Part shown: positions 23,347 through 36,000 of the stretch, in pieces
How positions within the stretch are numbered: position 1 is the first letter of the stretch
Layout: the number at the start of each line of letters is the position of its first letter
Origin: Celoporthe dispersa
Lineage: Eukaryota; Ascomycota; Sordariomycetes; Diaporthales; Cryphonectriaceae
Reading direction: 5' to 3'
Length of the DNA: 64,000 bases
NCBI GenBank assembly: GCA_016584495.1
Contig: WAID01000009.1
Location: 3,658,001-3,722,000, forward strand
Made by a program: the position numbers and the translations under genes
The notes under the pieces: model-generated
What the model saw: only the letters and a program-made list of their open reading frames with translations
Databases searched by the model: none
Told to the model about the DNA's origin: nothing

Positions 23347-24501
23347 TCAGCACAGCGAAGGATCTCGATGGCCATGGCCATTCGTGTCGCAGACTTGCGC
23401 GCTTCGGTCCACGGGGCTAGGGGAGACGAAGAGGTTTGGCGGCTGGATCAGTGCCATCCCCAGCTGGAGCTTGTCCCCCTCCCTCTGAGGGCCCTGCCTG
23501 ATCTCCTCCTCGAAGATGGCGACACACTGGAGGAGCTTCCGCACCGCAGCGGCGCGGCCGCGGTAGTTGTGACGCAGGAAGCTCTTCAGGAACGGGAACA
23601 TCTGGCGGTAGGCTGCCCTGGCCAGGTTCCTGCCCACCTGATTGTCCCAGTCGGAGGTGGTCATCTGGTGATGGAAAGGCACGGGGCCCACATCGTGGCG
23701 GAATCCTCTGCCCTGCTGTCCGTAGAACCAAAGGCCATGGACACGAAGGACCTTTAGGTTCACCGCCCGCGAGAGGGGGACCATGGCGGCCATGACCATT
23801 GGGTCTTCAACCCGGGCTGGTGTGCGTCTGTAGAGCTCGACGTGTCGCAGCCTGCTGAGGGTGCAGGTCCGGAGCCCGACCAGGAAGGTCAGCATGGCCT
23901 GGGCGGTGAGAAAGTGAAGTCTCTGCTCGTAGAGGAACTCTATGCCCTCAAAGAGGACCCTACGGCAGGTCTGGAGGAGGGCGACGTCGATGGATCGCGT
24001 CTCCAGGTTGCGTCGTCGTGAAGCGGCGGATAATCTGTGGATGTCCGTATTGACCTCGCCCCAGCACCACACTCCAGCCCGCCTCCGACCTGTTTCGCTG
24101 ACCGTGGAAGTTTCGCTGATGTGCACAATGTCGTTTCTGGAGCCAAGGATCATCTCATACACGTGGTTGCGAATCTCAGCAGGGAGACGCAAGAAGGGGA
24201 ACGGAGCAGGGCCCGCTTGTGTGGTGGCTTGGAGAGGATCGTGGGCGAGCTTCCTGCGCTTCCTGGGCGGCTCGTTCACAGTCTGGACATTGTTGTTGGT
24301 GTCGTCGTCGCCGCTGCCTTGGCCATTGTTGTTGATGTCGTCGTCGCTGCCCTGGTCGAGCATTGTCGCACCCTGTAGCTGAGACATTATGGAACCCCTT
24401 TGATTAATTGTCAGCATGCTGGTTGGTGATGGCGTGGGGGATGTGTCAAGAGGGAGGTGATATCTAGACATGTTGCCAATGGTAGAAAAGGAAATGGACA
24501 T
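23347..24501 (-). CDS. 2EXR/F-box-like domain protein, function unknown
   Basis: A single frame of 384 residues from the ATG at 24501 (another ATG at 24471; the longer frame begins with GTG). The N-terminal 90 residues are polar and low-complexity, with an Asp/Asn-Gly repeat (DDDINNNGQGSGDDDTNNN) and a basic KRRK that could be a nuclear signal. From about residue 110, PFPFLRLPAEIRNHVYEMIL starts the 2EXR-type domain common in filamentous ascomycetes. It is followed by LLQTCRRVLFEGIEFLYE and a TFLVGLRTCTLSRLRHVELY helix-strand unit. These proteins form large lineage-specific families of unknown role. A short 3' intron cannot be ruled out, since the last 30 residues look unrelated. Confidence 0.7.
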   Translation of the reverse strand: MSISFSTIGNMSRYHLPLDTSPTPSPTSMLTINQRGSIMSQLQGATMLDQGSDDDINNNGQGSGDDDTNNNVQTVNEPPRKRRKLAHDPLQATTQAGPAPFPFLRLPAEIRNHVYEMILGSRNDIVHISETSTVSETGRRRAGVWCWGEVNTDIHRLSAASRRRNLETRSIDVALLQTCRRVLFEGIEFLYEQRLHFLTAQAMLTFLVGLRTCTLSRLRHVELYRRTPARVEDPMVMAAMVPLSRAVNLKVLRVHGLWFYGQQGRGFRHDVGPVPFHHQMTTSDWDNQVGRNLARAAYRQMFPFLKSFLRHNYRGRAAAVRKLLQCVAIFEEEIRQGPQREGDKLQLGMALIQPPNLFVSPSPVDRSAQVCDTNGHGHRDPSLC

Positions 24502-24670
24502 ACTTTTTGCTCGTTTGTGGTCCTTGAAAGGCACTGCTGATGAATTATGGGTGATGTGTATCGTCGGAGACTCTGGAGGCCTGGCTCTGATGGTCGATGG
24601 ACTTCTTGATTGAATGATTGGAATCAGGATAAGGTTGATAGTTTGGTTGGTGATGCCTTTTTCTTCTGTC

Positions 24671-24706
<36 letters not shown>

Positions 24707-25438
24707 CAGGGATGCTTGGTTGCTCTCTTTGTTGTAGAAAGAAGAAGGAAGATTGATCTTGGGCAATTGCGAAGTACGTATATGTGATGAGAAGGTGGCC
24801 AGGTACGTATTTGGAAATCTGAGGGTGTGAAAGGGATGTGAAGGTAGAGAAGTGACAGCTAGCTAGCAGGCAAGAGAGAAAGTGAAGGGTGTGGCGCTGC
24901 TGTGAAAGGTGCGAAGAAAATATTTATCTGGTGCCCATCCACACAGATGGGGCCAGAGAAAGCAGCAGTGACCTAACCTGGAGATGGGCAGGCAGCAGAT
25001 ATGGTGAATTTCTCAACACCCAACAAATGGCAAGTTCAGGTGACTCGGAGTAGGAAACTTGGAGTGATTAGTAAAGGTAAAGAAGAGAGTAATAGCAGAG
25101 AACAGTAGTAAATGTGTGGATTGAATGGCTCTGTCCTTTTATTTTTATTTTTAAAAAAAATACCTCTAATAAAGCACAGGTGTGAAGGGCATCTGCTTTA
25201 TGAATTATGATCCCGAGTGCCTTCACATGATGAGCCCCAGCTAGCCCTTCTACCAAGTGACTTATCAAAGAGAGATCCTTCACCTTAAGCTCTCCCATCC
25301 AGCGCTCCTGCCCACCTTCAACGCAGACCATTGTGATTCCCCATTCTCAGAAAAGGAAAGGGGAATCTGTAGAAGAGAATGTGTGTGGCATATGTACAGA
25401 ACTCTAGTGGTCTTGAGAAGAGAACCTTCAGGTCTCCC
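24502..25438. other. Intergenic, with GA microsatellite
   Basis: Promoter side of the 2EXR gene and 3' side of the unrecognised gene at 25439. It contains a long AG repeat and several AAAGGT/AAGGTG-type purine stretches. No further gene is supported. Confidence 0.5.
24672..24704 (+). repeat. (AG)16 microsatellite
   Basis: About sixteen uninterrupted AG units in the upstream region of the 2EXR gene, about 170 bases before its ATG. Confidence 0.9.
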
Positions 25439-26348
25439 TCACTTGCCGTTCATCCTGTTCAGCCTGTTCTGACGTCGGGCTGTGAAGTTTTGGAAGCGCT
25501 GCACCCACTGCTTAGACTCAGCATGTGTGATGTGCCGACCGCTCCCTACATGCTGTGAAGAGCCTCCACCCCTCATCATCTCAACGTCCTCCAGACGCCC
25601 TGTTCTGGAAAGGAGGGATACCAGTTGGTCTGCATCAATAGACTGAAGATAGACCTCAACAGTCTTCTCGAGGGAGGAGGTATTGCCTCCTGCCAGCAGA
25701 CCCTTGGCAGCCTGACCCTGACCCAAGCCAGTGATGGTGCTGATAAGCACAGGCTGAGGAGCCTGTTGCTGAGAGGCCTGCTGGCAAGAGCAGTTCTCAA
25801 GTTTACCCATATGTAGACCAGCCTCATCAGGAAGCGTGGCCTGAGGTAAGAAGATTGTATTCTGCTGGGCCTTGTCTGAGGAGGAGGCACTGTGCATGGT
25901 AGTTGGGTGCTTCTGTGGACCTGTGCTGATCTGGGCCTTGTCTGGAGACATTGTAAAGGTCTGGGGGTCCAAATTCACAAGATCCTGCATGGAAGTCGAG
26001 GACATGATTTTGCTGTACATGAGGTCATCCAGCGAGGAAGAGTTGTCTGTGTTGGTTTCGATGAATGAGATAAGCTGGGGCTCCCCCTTCGCATCAGACT
26101 GGGGCTGCTTCTCAGCAGCAGGCTGGGAAGGTATCTTGTAGTCCATATTGAAGTCTGAGGGCATCGATGAATCCTTTCCTGGGATGGGAGGATTGGCAGT
26201 GGTGCGGACAGCAGCTTCCTTGGTTGCCTTGGTGACAAGCTCTGCTTTCTGCTTGTTGTCAGCCTCTGGCTGCTTCTTGTTATGATCCTGGGGAGATGCA
26301 GCCTCCAATGCTTACCGTGATGCGATCCACTCTGTGCAGAGCCATCAT
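25439..26348 (-). CDS. Unrecognised Ser/Gln-rich protein
   Basis: I do not recognise the family. The long frame (25439-26308) begins with TTG right after a stop codon, so it needs an upstream exon. A short exon 26348-26316 (Met-Met-Ala-Leu-His...) joined by a 67-bp GT-AG intron (GTAAGC donor, GCTGAC branch, AAGCAG acceptor) restores phase and gives 280 residues. The protein is polar and probably mostly disordered, rich in Ser, Gln, Thr, Pro and Lys. It has a helical segment near residues 205-240 (SLEKTVEVYLQSIDADQLVS) and a basic C-terminus (FTARRQNRLNRMNGK). Codons are noticeably less GC-biased than those of VPS13 next door. It may be a fast-evolving or lineage-restricted gene. The first ATG is not certain. 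Confidence 0.5.
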
Positions 26349-27051
26349 GCAGAACCTAACTGTTGTGATGGATCAGATAGGGTTCGAGTTGAGTTGGGAC
26401 AGGTTAGATAAAGAAGAGACAACAAGTCTGATACCAGCATTGAAAGATGAAGGGAAGGGTGTCGAGAGAAGGAACAGCGAGTGTGGGGCCACCCAACTGT
26501 TGGATTTCCTTGATGATGGAGAAAAGACGTGTGTTAGGGGGCTTGCTCTCTGAAGTCCAGCTTCTGTTGTTGGGCTGACACGTGCTGTATTCATTTGGGA
26601 TGTGGTCTTGGTAGAATTCATCCTGCCTCACGTGTGCTGAAAGCTGATGGAAAGGAGGTAGCTGCAGCACAGACAAGATTGAGAGGTCCGAGGGCGAAAG
26701 GGGACCAACAATCACCACCGAGATCAGATGGAGAGGAAATTTGTGTGCTAGTATTGACTATTGTCTTCTGGAGTGCTATACAAAAACAATGCTTGGTACA
26801 AGGTCAGGAAAAAGTCAGAAAGAATATAGCTGAGGAGGGGTGAGGTGAAATACAAAGATTACCCCGCGCAGCATTAGAAAGCTGATGTCTGCTGCCCAGT
26901 GTTTCGAGAAGGCTCGTGTTCTGTCGCGAGAAGATCCCTTGTTCTATGCGCCGTTCGCTGTTTCCATTCTCTGCTGTTGCCATCGTTTCGATCGGGAAGA
27001 GAGAGAAAGAAAAAGAAAAATCTCAGGTTGCCTTCTCCGTAGAAATCCAAA
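26349..27051. other. Intergenic between the unrecognised gene and VPS13
   Basis: Upstream of one minus-strand gene and downstream of another. There are no open frames with recognisable features. An A/G-rich stretch near 26995-27025 probably belongs to the VPS13 3' untranslated region. Confidence 0.5.
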
Positions 27052-30000
27052 TTACTCCAATCCCCTAAACCGGCGATTGAATTCCTCCACCGCGATGCCC
27101 ACCATGCGATAGATGAACGTCCGCCCGCTCTCCTCCCCGATAGGAATGAATGGTCCGTTCGTGCCACCGCGCAGGGTCAAGCTCAGGCCCGTCCGCTCCT
27201 TGGCAATCGTCTGCACATCCTTGAGCGGGACATCCCACTCCGTAGTGAGACGCCGACTCCTAATCAGCAGAATGCGTGCGTACGTCACCATGACCACCAT
27301 GTCCTCACGTGGTAGTTCAAGATGGGCAATGTACATATCGTCAAAGTATTTGCCATTGTCCACCTGTTTCAGCCAGAACTGGCCGAGAGCTTCGCGCTGG
27401 TTGTAGGGGCGCACGATGCCGTCATATGGGATGAAACGCGTGATGCGTACGCGGTCGAGCTCTGAGCCGTCGAAGACAGTGGTGGTGTTGCGAATGCCTT
27501 CTGTCACGTTTGAGGCGGCATCCAGCACGCCGATGAGGGGCTTCGTACCGAGGCCAAGCACGCCCTTCCCCACGCCCTTAAAGAAGCCTAGAGCACCTTC
27601 TTGTTCTGCGCCCTCGAGTGGCTTGCGGACGACGCCACCAACACCAGATGCCACAGACGTGATAAAACTGTTTGCACCAGTCGTGAAGCCGTACAGAGCA
27701 TGCTTGGGCCTGTTCCGGGCCCGTGTGATGCGCCTGCGGTCCTGGAACTGCTTGTCGAGTGTGGCTGCAGCAAGACCCTTTGACATGGCACCGGTGAATT
27801 TGGAGAACGAGTCGGTGACACCAAAGACGGATTTCTTGAAGAAGGATGCGGCTCCTCGAGCAACACCCAGGCCGAGGTCTTCAGGCCGATCGGACATAAT
27901 AAGTCCTTGGTATGGCTCGTAGAACACGTCTGCGATACCAGAGCTGATGTTGTTGAAGAGGCCGACGGGGTTGCCAAGAAAGTCAGCAGATCCGAGAATC
28001 TTGTGAACTTGATACAGTGCTTCTTGGCTGTAGTGATTTGAGATGTTCTGGATGAGAATTGGCGTCGAGACTCGCACGTTGTCCAGCATGAGCGCGTTCA
28101 TTCGGAGGGGTGCGTCGTTCACGTTGCCCATGGCCATTGTCATGATGTTGAAGAAGAACATGAGGGGGTTGCGCGATGACGTCTTGTCCTCTGCATTGAT
28201 GCGCTCTGTGCGGACGAATGACAAGTCGATCTGCATTGGCTGGATGTTCAGCAGCTCGAAATAGATGTCCTGACCAGCCTCCTGAGCACTGGGCTCAGGA
28301 ATGTTGAGACTGTCATCACAGAGCCGGCCCTCCTCCTCGGAGATGGTCCAGGTGGCGCCAGGAACCTTGGAGAAATCCAGCATAGCGAAGATGAAATCCT
28401 CGTCAAGGTCGACCGTCATCTGCTGAAGTAGGATCGTGGCGTATTTGATGTACAAGACACCATATGAATCATCCTTGACTCTTGTCACCATGGCATGCAG
28501 AGATGGATGGGCTTCGGTCTCCTGGGCCCGCTTTGGCACGACGCTGGGATACAAGATCATTGGGAAGATCCCGCCGTACAGCTGATTGTCGATTTGGATC
28601 CATTTCACAGCCAAGCTGATAGACTGGTACAGCGGTGACTCGCTGTATCGGAGGGTGAGGTCTCGGAATGTGACGTAAGCCAGCTCCTTCAGCTGGGAGT
28701 TGATGAGCGAGACCCCGATGCCAGCAAGCTTAAGCTGTGCACGGAAGGTGGTGCCAGTATCTTGGTCCTTCGCCTCGAAACCTCCTGTGCTGAGGTTACC
28801 GCTAGAGCCAAAGCCAGTCTTCTGGCGATAGAGACTCTTGGACTGCCTGAAGTTGGACAGAATCAGAGTCTGCGTGGGACCGTCCGCGGCAACGTTGATG
28901 TCGATGATCTTTTGGCTACCCGCATTTGTAGCTAGCCTCATGGGCACGAGGTTTCCGATTTCTGCCAGCTTCACATGCCGCTCCTTGCTGTATGCGGAGA
29001 TGACAATCTCGCGACGTTTTGCGGCTGGGAAGTCCCAGGCATAAGGCATAATGCTCCGCGGTGGGAGGCGGTACCGAATGGGTCGCCAGCCCGAGCGGTC
29101 GATGGTCTCTTCCTCGTCCATATTCGGGTTAGCCTGGTAGAAGGTGAACTCAGTGTCACTCTCGTTGCGCATCGAGAAGGGCCACTGCTTAGTCTCCATG
29201 CCCAGCTTCAGGAAAATGGTCGCATCCTCCATCAAAATCTCCACGCGGATCAACCGCTGGCGTTGGCCAGCCTTGGCAATCTTGATGTGAGTTGTGCCCA
29301 GGTCAGAGATGTTAAATGGCGAAGTCCACTGGTTGTCCACCCCTGGATAGCACAGGCACAACTGCTTGATGGCATTCCGCTGCAGGAAGTGGAGCGGCTG
29401 AAGCTGACCTGCGCCCAGTGCCATCAGATTAGATGAACTGGGCTCCCGGATGTTGATCTCCTCCCCGACCTTGTTCTGGACGATGAACCGGGGGGCGAGC
29501 GTTACGACTTTGGTCATCTTGTATTTGCCCTCTCCAGGCTCGACAGTGATGCCAATGTGGACCTCGGAGTTGCGGTTCGAAGACTGCAGACTGACGTCTG
29601 TGGTGCTTCCAATGGCGTCGAAACTCTGCGGCTTGCTCCATTCCGAGTCGCCGACTTTCAGCATGGCACGATTGCGGTGGTCATCGCTACCATAAGAAAA
29701 CATCAGAGGAGCTACCTTTCGCTCATCGTTCCCGACATCGACCAATAATTGACCGGCGGCGGCCTTGGCTTGCTGCATGAATCCCTTGTGGCGGATCTGA
29801 AGATCAAGACCCGTCTTGTTTAGGATCACGTACGGACTGTAAACCGTGACTCTGAAGGCGCCCCCGCTATCTGGAATGCGATGGTAGTGCAGCTTCAGAT
29901 TGAGTTGGAGGCCCTGCTCATCCTGACACCTGAGGGTTGACTCCTTTTTGAAATCATCGGAGCTGCCCGAGTTGATGATTGCAAATTCACTTGGCTTGAA

Positions 30001-33000
30001 CACAGTGTCTTGCATGTCGACACTGAGGAGAAGCAGGTGCGAGAGCTCTGTAACGTGTACTGGACTGACGCCACCTTTGCGGAGGAAGTTTGACCAATCC
30101 TTCTTGGTGTTTTTGTCGTAAATGCGGTACTTGAAGTCGTACGGTAACAGGTTTTCGAGCGTGACCGGGGCTGACAATTTGATCTTCATGTTCGGGTAAT
30201 TCCTGGAAAGGCGTCAGTATTTTCATTGTTGCTGAGATAGATTTGATTGAGACTCACTTCGTCATGGGATTCGACCGATCAAAGGTGGCGTTCATCTGGA
30301 AGTAGAACGGCTCGCCTTGCTCTCCCTTGCAGACCATGGTCCGGGTCGGTCTCTTCAGCAGGTCCCTCCACCACAGTGTCTCGCTGGACCAGGAATAGCC
30401 AAAGCCGCTGTCTGGGCGGACGAGCAGGGTCTTCTCGAAGACCGCACCAACGGGAGCCGGACGGGCTTCCCCTGGGGCTATTTTCTCGATCTTCAGAAGG
30501 CTCTGCTCAGGAGCATCATATACTCCCCAGCTCGACAGGGATCTGTGTCTGGTTCTCAACTAGAAGAGGACTGCGGAGCGTGACGTATTTGACATTGTCG
30601 TTGCCCAGCTTGACGTCCACCATGAGCCGGTGGGAAATGTTGTCCTTCTTTGGTTTCAGTGAGTAAATGTACTCACCCTCGCGATTTAGGCGGATATTCC
30701 TCAAGACATCGAACCCGCTGCCTTCAAGATGGACGGCTACAGCAGTGCTGGCCATGGCATCAGTCATTACGTTCTCCCGCATCTTCTCCCAGTGCTCGAA
30801 GCTCCAAGGTGCTTCTTGGCCATCCTCAAGACGCACGCTGATGTCCTCTTCACTGCTAGGGCTCTTGCTGCGCACAGCGACGTCGAATCCTGTGTAGTTG
30901 CGAATTCGGTAAGGTGATTCGGTGCCCCGTGGCTTTCCAAGGACATCTTGATCTTGGGTAAGGAATGCGAACGACTTGGATGCCAGGGCGATGGAGTTGG
31001 TTGTGATAGTGACATCAAAAGTTTTCCGGGAGGCAACGTCGACAGACAAAAGGCCTGTACCCTGCTCTCTCGCAACACCAACACCAACCGACCATGGCTC
31101 CAGCAGTGGTTCCCAGGCGGACTTGGAGAAGTTGTAGATGTTCACGTACATCTCCAGCGGTACCTCAGCTTTGAGATTAGACGACCAGTCTTCAGCAGTC
31201 GCGGTGAAGTCTTTGATGCTGAGATCCAGGATGGGTAGCTCGTGCAAGTCGCCGATGAGCACAACGCGTATGCCTTGGATTGTTGCGGTAAGCTCCTCCC
31301 GTCTCTGAGGCTTCTTTGCAATGTCGTGAACCTGCCCTGAAGACGCACCACTCCGAGAGGTCGATTGCCCGCCTTTTGTAGCAGAGGTTTTGCCAGACCT
31401 AGCCTTTCCTGCTATCGTGGAAGCACCTTTGCCACTTGCAGACCGCTGTTTCAAGCCTCCCTGCGTAAGTTCCTTGGCCTTCCGGTCTGCCGTACCAGGC
31501 TTCTTGCTCTTGTCCTCATCGTTTCCAGAGAGCTCTGACGCCTTGCTGATGATCTGCAGAACTAGCAGAATATCTCTCAACGCTAGCCGCAGAATGAGGG
31601 GGTCAATTTCAAGATGCAAACTCGCCTTCGACGGATTCGAAGCGTCCATGGACATCTGGATGGAGAAGTCGTCGATAATCCGCAGCCTCGAGTCGTCGAA
31701 ACGATCCATACGGCACAGAAACATGCCTACTTCAGAGACCTGGAAAGTGAGCGCATGCTGCTGCGACAGGAGCACTTGCTTGGTACCCAGAACAACCGCT
31801 TCGCTGCTTGCGCTGAGAGGATTGGCAATGAGAATGACTTGCGCATCCACAATATTGACGCGGTAGGCAATGCTCATCTTAGATTGATCCTCATTTTGGT
31901 CCTCTGTTCGCTGCCCTGCCCTGGTGCTGAGAGACGATCTGGTGGACTTAACACCAGAAGGCCGGCGCGCGAGACTGACTTGCATGCTGTCAGCATCACT
32001 CTCCGATGGCGTCTCCATATCCTCATCTTCGATTGGCAGAGGAGCGTCAACTTGCAGCCCGGTCAAGAGGAAATTCTGGAGGGCGAACAGATAATCGAGG
32101 GCAAAGATTATTCTCGGTGAGTCGATAGCCACCATGGCAATGAGGCTGCGCTCCTTGCCACCGGACATGGTAACGCTCGCCATGAATTGCTGTACACTCT
32201 TGTTGCTGCTCGTCATGATGCGACGGAATTTGTTCGTATCGTGAGGACGAGAATCGTGTATAGTGAAGCTCTGGATGACGAATTCTGCCTCTAGGCTTCC
32301 ATTGGCCTGAATCCGGGTTTTGAGCCTACTGTCATCCAGACTGAACTTGCCGAGGCTGGCACTTTCCAGGTTACCGACAGGACGATCCTTATGGGCATTG
32401 ACCAACTCTAGACCGATAGTGCGAACGCGGAACACCAGGTCGAACTTCGTCCATGTATCACTTCGGTTACCAAGCTCTGGAGCCATGTTGACGGTGTTAT
32501 CCTCACTTGGTCGCTCAACCCTTGGCAGAGTCTGGGCACGCCGCAGGGTGCTATCGTCGACAGCTTGCTCTGCCTCTTCAGTCTGAGCGTCCGAGTCCCC
32601 GGAGAATGCTGCGGGGACCGACCGCGAGATGGCAAGGAGAGCTTTAAGCTGATATTGTGTGATCTTGACATTGAAGTCAGTCATGTTGCCCTCGATCTCG
32701 AGCTCAGGTCGCTTGGCGCCCTGCTTGTGCTCCGCATAAATGATGTTGAATCCCAAATCAACGTGATCGATCAACTCTAACTCCTCAGACTGATCAGCGT
32801 AGTGGAATAAGCTGGTAAGCCTGATGTTTCGAATCCCGGCAGACAGCATCATCGCAACTTCGGAGTTCTCGGCGTCATCCAACGGGGCAAACTTATTTTG
32901 CGCGTAGATCTCTCCGAGGTATGCCGTGATGAGGTCCCGCTTAGGCTGACCAGGCGTCACGACGCTAGGGAAGACCAGAATGGGAGTATTGATAACCACA

Positions 33001-36000
33001 TCAAGTTTGATGCGGCTCGAGCCCTGCTGCAATTGTTGAGCCTGGTTTGCTGCAGCCTGCCGCGCAGCATTGTAGATGGCCTGCATCTTGCCAAATTTGA
33101 CCAAGAAATCCACAATCTTGCGGAAGGGCTCCTCTAGGAAATTGACCTTCACGGAGCCGGCACGTAGGAATATCGATGAATCGTACCCAGGATACGACTT
33201 TTCATCCTTAGAGTCGAAGGTCTCGTACCTGAAGTCAGCGAGATCGTCACCTTGAATGGTGATCAACTTGCGGATAGATGAATCCTCAGGCACGCCGAGG
33301 TTCACATCATCCACAAGGCTGAGGTCTCCCCAGCTTCGTGCTCACGCGCATTGTGCTGCCCAAAATGAAGACACCAACATCCGCCTGGTTGAACGAGAGT
33401 GTTGCCAGCCGTATGCCATCGTTATTGAGGACAAGTTGAATGCTTTTCAAGTCGACCTTGACTCTGATAGCACCCGCAGCGCTCTGCTGTGGTTCTGGGG
33501 GCGGCTCAACAGCAACATCAACCTCCGAACCGTCATCCGTGATAGCCTTCTGTTGCCGTTGGTTGTTTCCTCCGGAGAAAGTCACCAGGATGAAATCGAG
33601 CAGTGTGAGCAAGGTCTTGCGCGTTACGATAAGGTTGATAGTGGTGATGGCGACGTTGACGTTGGTTTCGACCCCTTCGTAGACCGACATGAATTCTGGG
33701 GACTCTTTCTTGACCCGAACGACGTTCACCTTGACAAGTGCCCGGTGTGCTTTCTTATCTTCGACATCACCTGACGAGATGATCGACTTGAACTCGGCAG
33801 GCGGGTTACCGACGAAGTCATCCACGGTCACAGAACCCAGCGACACGTCAGCTACCATATCAAACGGTCTCAAGTAGTAGTTGACCTCAAAGCTCTGGGC
33901 GATGAGCTCGACTAGGAGGGCGTCCGGTTTCACCCCGTCTGGATCGCTCTGGTACAGAGAGCCACGCAACTCATCAACGGTGAACTTCAATTCAAACGTC
34001 TTCTGCTTCAACTTGAGGTAAACATTGCTGTGGCCGTCATCCGCGTCTTCGAAGTTATCCTCGTCCTCGTCGATGTCGTCGAGGACAATAGCTTGCTCTT
34101 TGATCCCCACGAAGGGAAGGAGCTGAGATGAGCGTCTTCGGAGATCCGAGGACTGCCTGCGATGGTGCCTGGGGCTCGGAAGTTGTGAATGGCTAGAGCG
34201 GTGAGAGCGCGTGGAAATGTTACTCAAGAGGCGCGGTCGCTTAGGCTGTGGCTGCTCCCCCGGAAGATTCTCGTGGAATTTTGGTATCGCAACGTCTATC
34301 AGCTTCATCAAGCTCTTGTATTTCGTGTCGGAGGCGGTGACATGCAGAAGCGGAAGATGGCCCGAGACACGGAGTTTGGCCAGGTTGGGTGCTTTCGGCA
34401 AGATTGACAGTTGCACCAAGAAGTCGATATTGATCTGCTCGACAATGTGCATCGTTGATCCCTTTGCCTTTCTCACTAGTTGGGACTTGGTCTCCTCGAT
34501 CGAGGGCCCGATGAGCAGCTGGGTGGAGGTAAGCTTGACGATGAACTTGTCGTACATGAGCGACTCGAGACGTTTAAAGTCCTCGTCCGTGTAGGCTTGG
34601 CTCTGCTTCGACTGCACCTCTTTCATGGTTTCCTTATCCACGAGTTCGGAATTGACACTGATATGACCAGCATCGAGGATCATGCACGTCGACTTGGGCG
34701 TCGTGATGCTCTCCGGGATGATGATCAGGGGTGCTTGCAAGTCCAGGACTGCATTGATCGTTTTGTGCTCCTCGAGGGCGAACTCGAGACCCGCCCGTGT
34801 CTGCTGTCTGAAGTCTTCCACAGTCGCACCAGCTGTCTCCATCAGAGCAGTGATGGACTCCATGTGGCGCTCCGGGGGTTTGAAGAAATCCACGACTCCA
34901 ACCACAACGTTCGGGTTCCAAATGACCTCTAGCGGCTTCAGCTTCGTTTTGACAGCAAAGTCACCTTGTCCGTCCAGGGGATTCTGTTCCAGCTGTAACT
35001 GGAAGAACGCCTCGTCGGTAGACTTCTCCAGTTCCACCATAGAGAGCCGCTTGTTCTTCTTGGTTTCAGGTGCATCCTTAACTCGGACGATCTCTGGAAA
35101 CTGGCTGTTTGGAGTGGTGCCATCATTTACGCGGAGACCACCAAGACTGACATCGCTGAGGAATGAGTCGGGGCGGACTAGGGCCTTGGCCTTGAAAACG
35201 TCGAAATGCAGGCTCATGACATCTGTGATTTGACCGTGAGGGTTCCGCTTCAAAGTGAAACTTCCTGTGCTGAGGGAGGTCTCGACCTGGAACTTGACGC
35301 TGTCTCTGGGCGTCTCTACCGCGTCGGCAAGAGCAGCCTTTTCATCCCAATCAATGGCCTCGTAGAGTTCCTGGCGCTGCTCCTCCGTCATCTGTGTGTT
35401 CTCGTCGGACGCCGTCGTGTGCTCCTGTGGTTTCGAGCCCCACATCCAAGCGACCCAACCCTGCTGCTGCTGCTCTTGCTTTGGTGGGTTGTTCTTCAAG
35501 GCGGCAGCGTTCTCTTTCCTCAACTGGTTTCTGGCCAACGATCTCCAGAACCGAAGATCCTCGTAGTCCAGCTTCCACTCAAGCTTGTTGAAGTCCTCGT
35601 TCTCGTCTGCAGACAGCTGCTGGTTTGCCTTCTTCTTTTTGAACAGTTCTATGTATCGAAGACGATCATCCCGACGCTCACGGAAGTAGTCCCAAGACCA
35701 CCGACGGTTGCGCTCATGGATCTTGCTGAGTATGGCATCTCCTGCGAACTTGAACCAAGCCCGAGGATCCTCCTTGGGGGTGACACCTTTCGGCTGGTAC
35801 TTCTTGTACTCCTGGTGCCGAATGAAGTAGTGAAAGAGGTCGACCAGCATCAGGGCATCCCGGTATTGGTGGTCGTCAAGCACAACGCCAATCTCGTCGA
35901 AGAGCAGATTGGCCTTCCACTTAGGCGCACGCACATCACCAGACTTGTCCATCTCAATCTTTGCCTGTCCACTGACAGGTTTCAAGATGAATTGGTGATC

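Noticed and set aside
30258..33350. Introns to explain the VPS13 frame changes
   Set aside because: Residues on both sides are adjacent in the family, so there is no sequence left to be spliced out.
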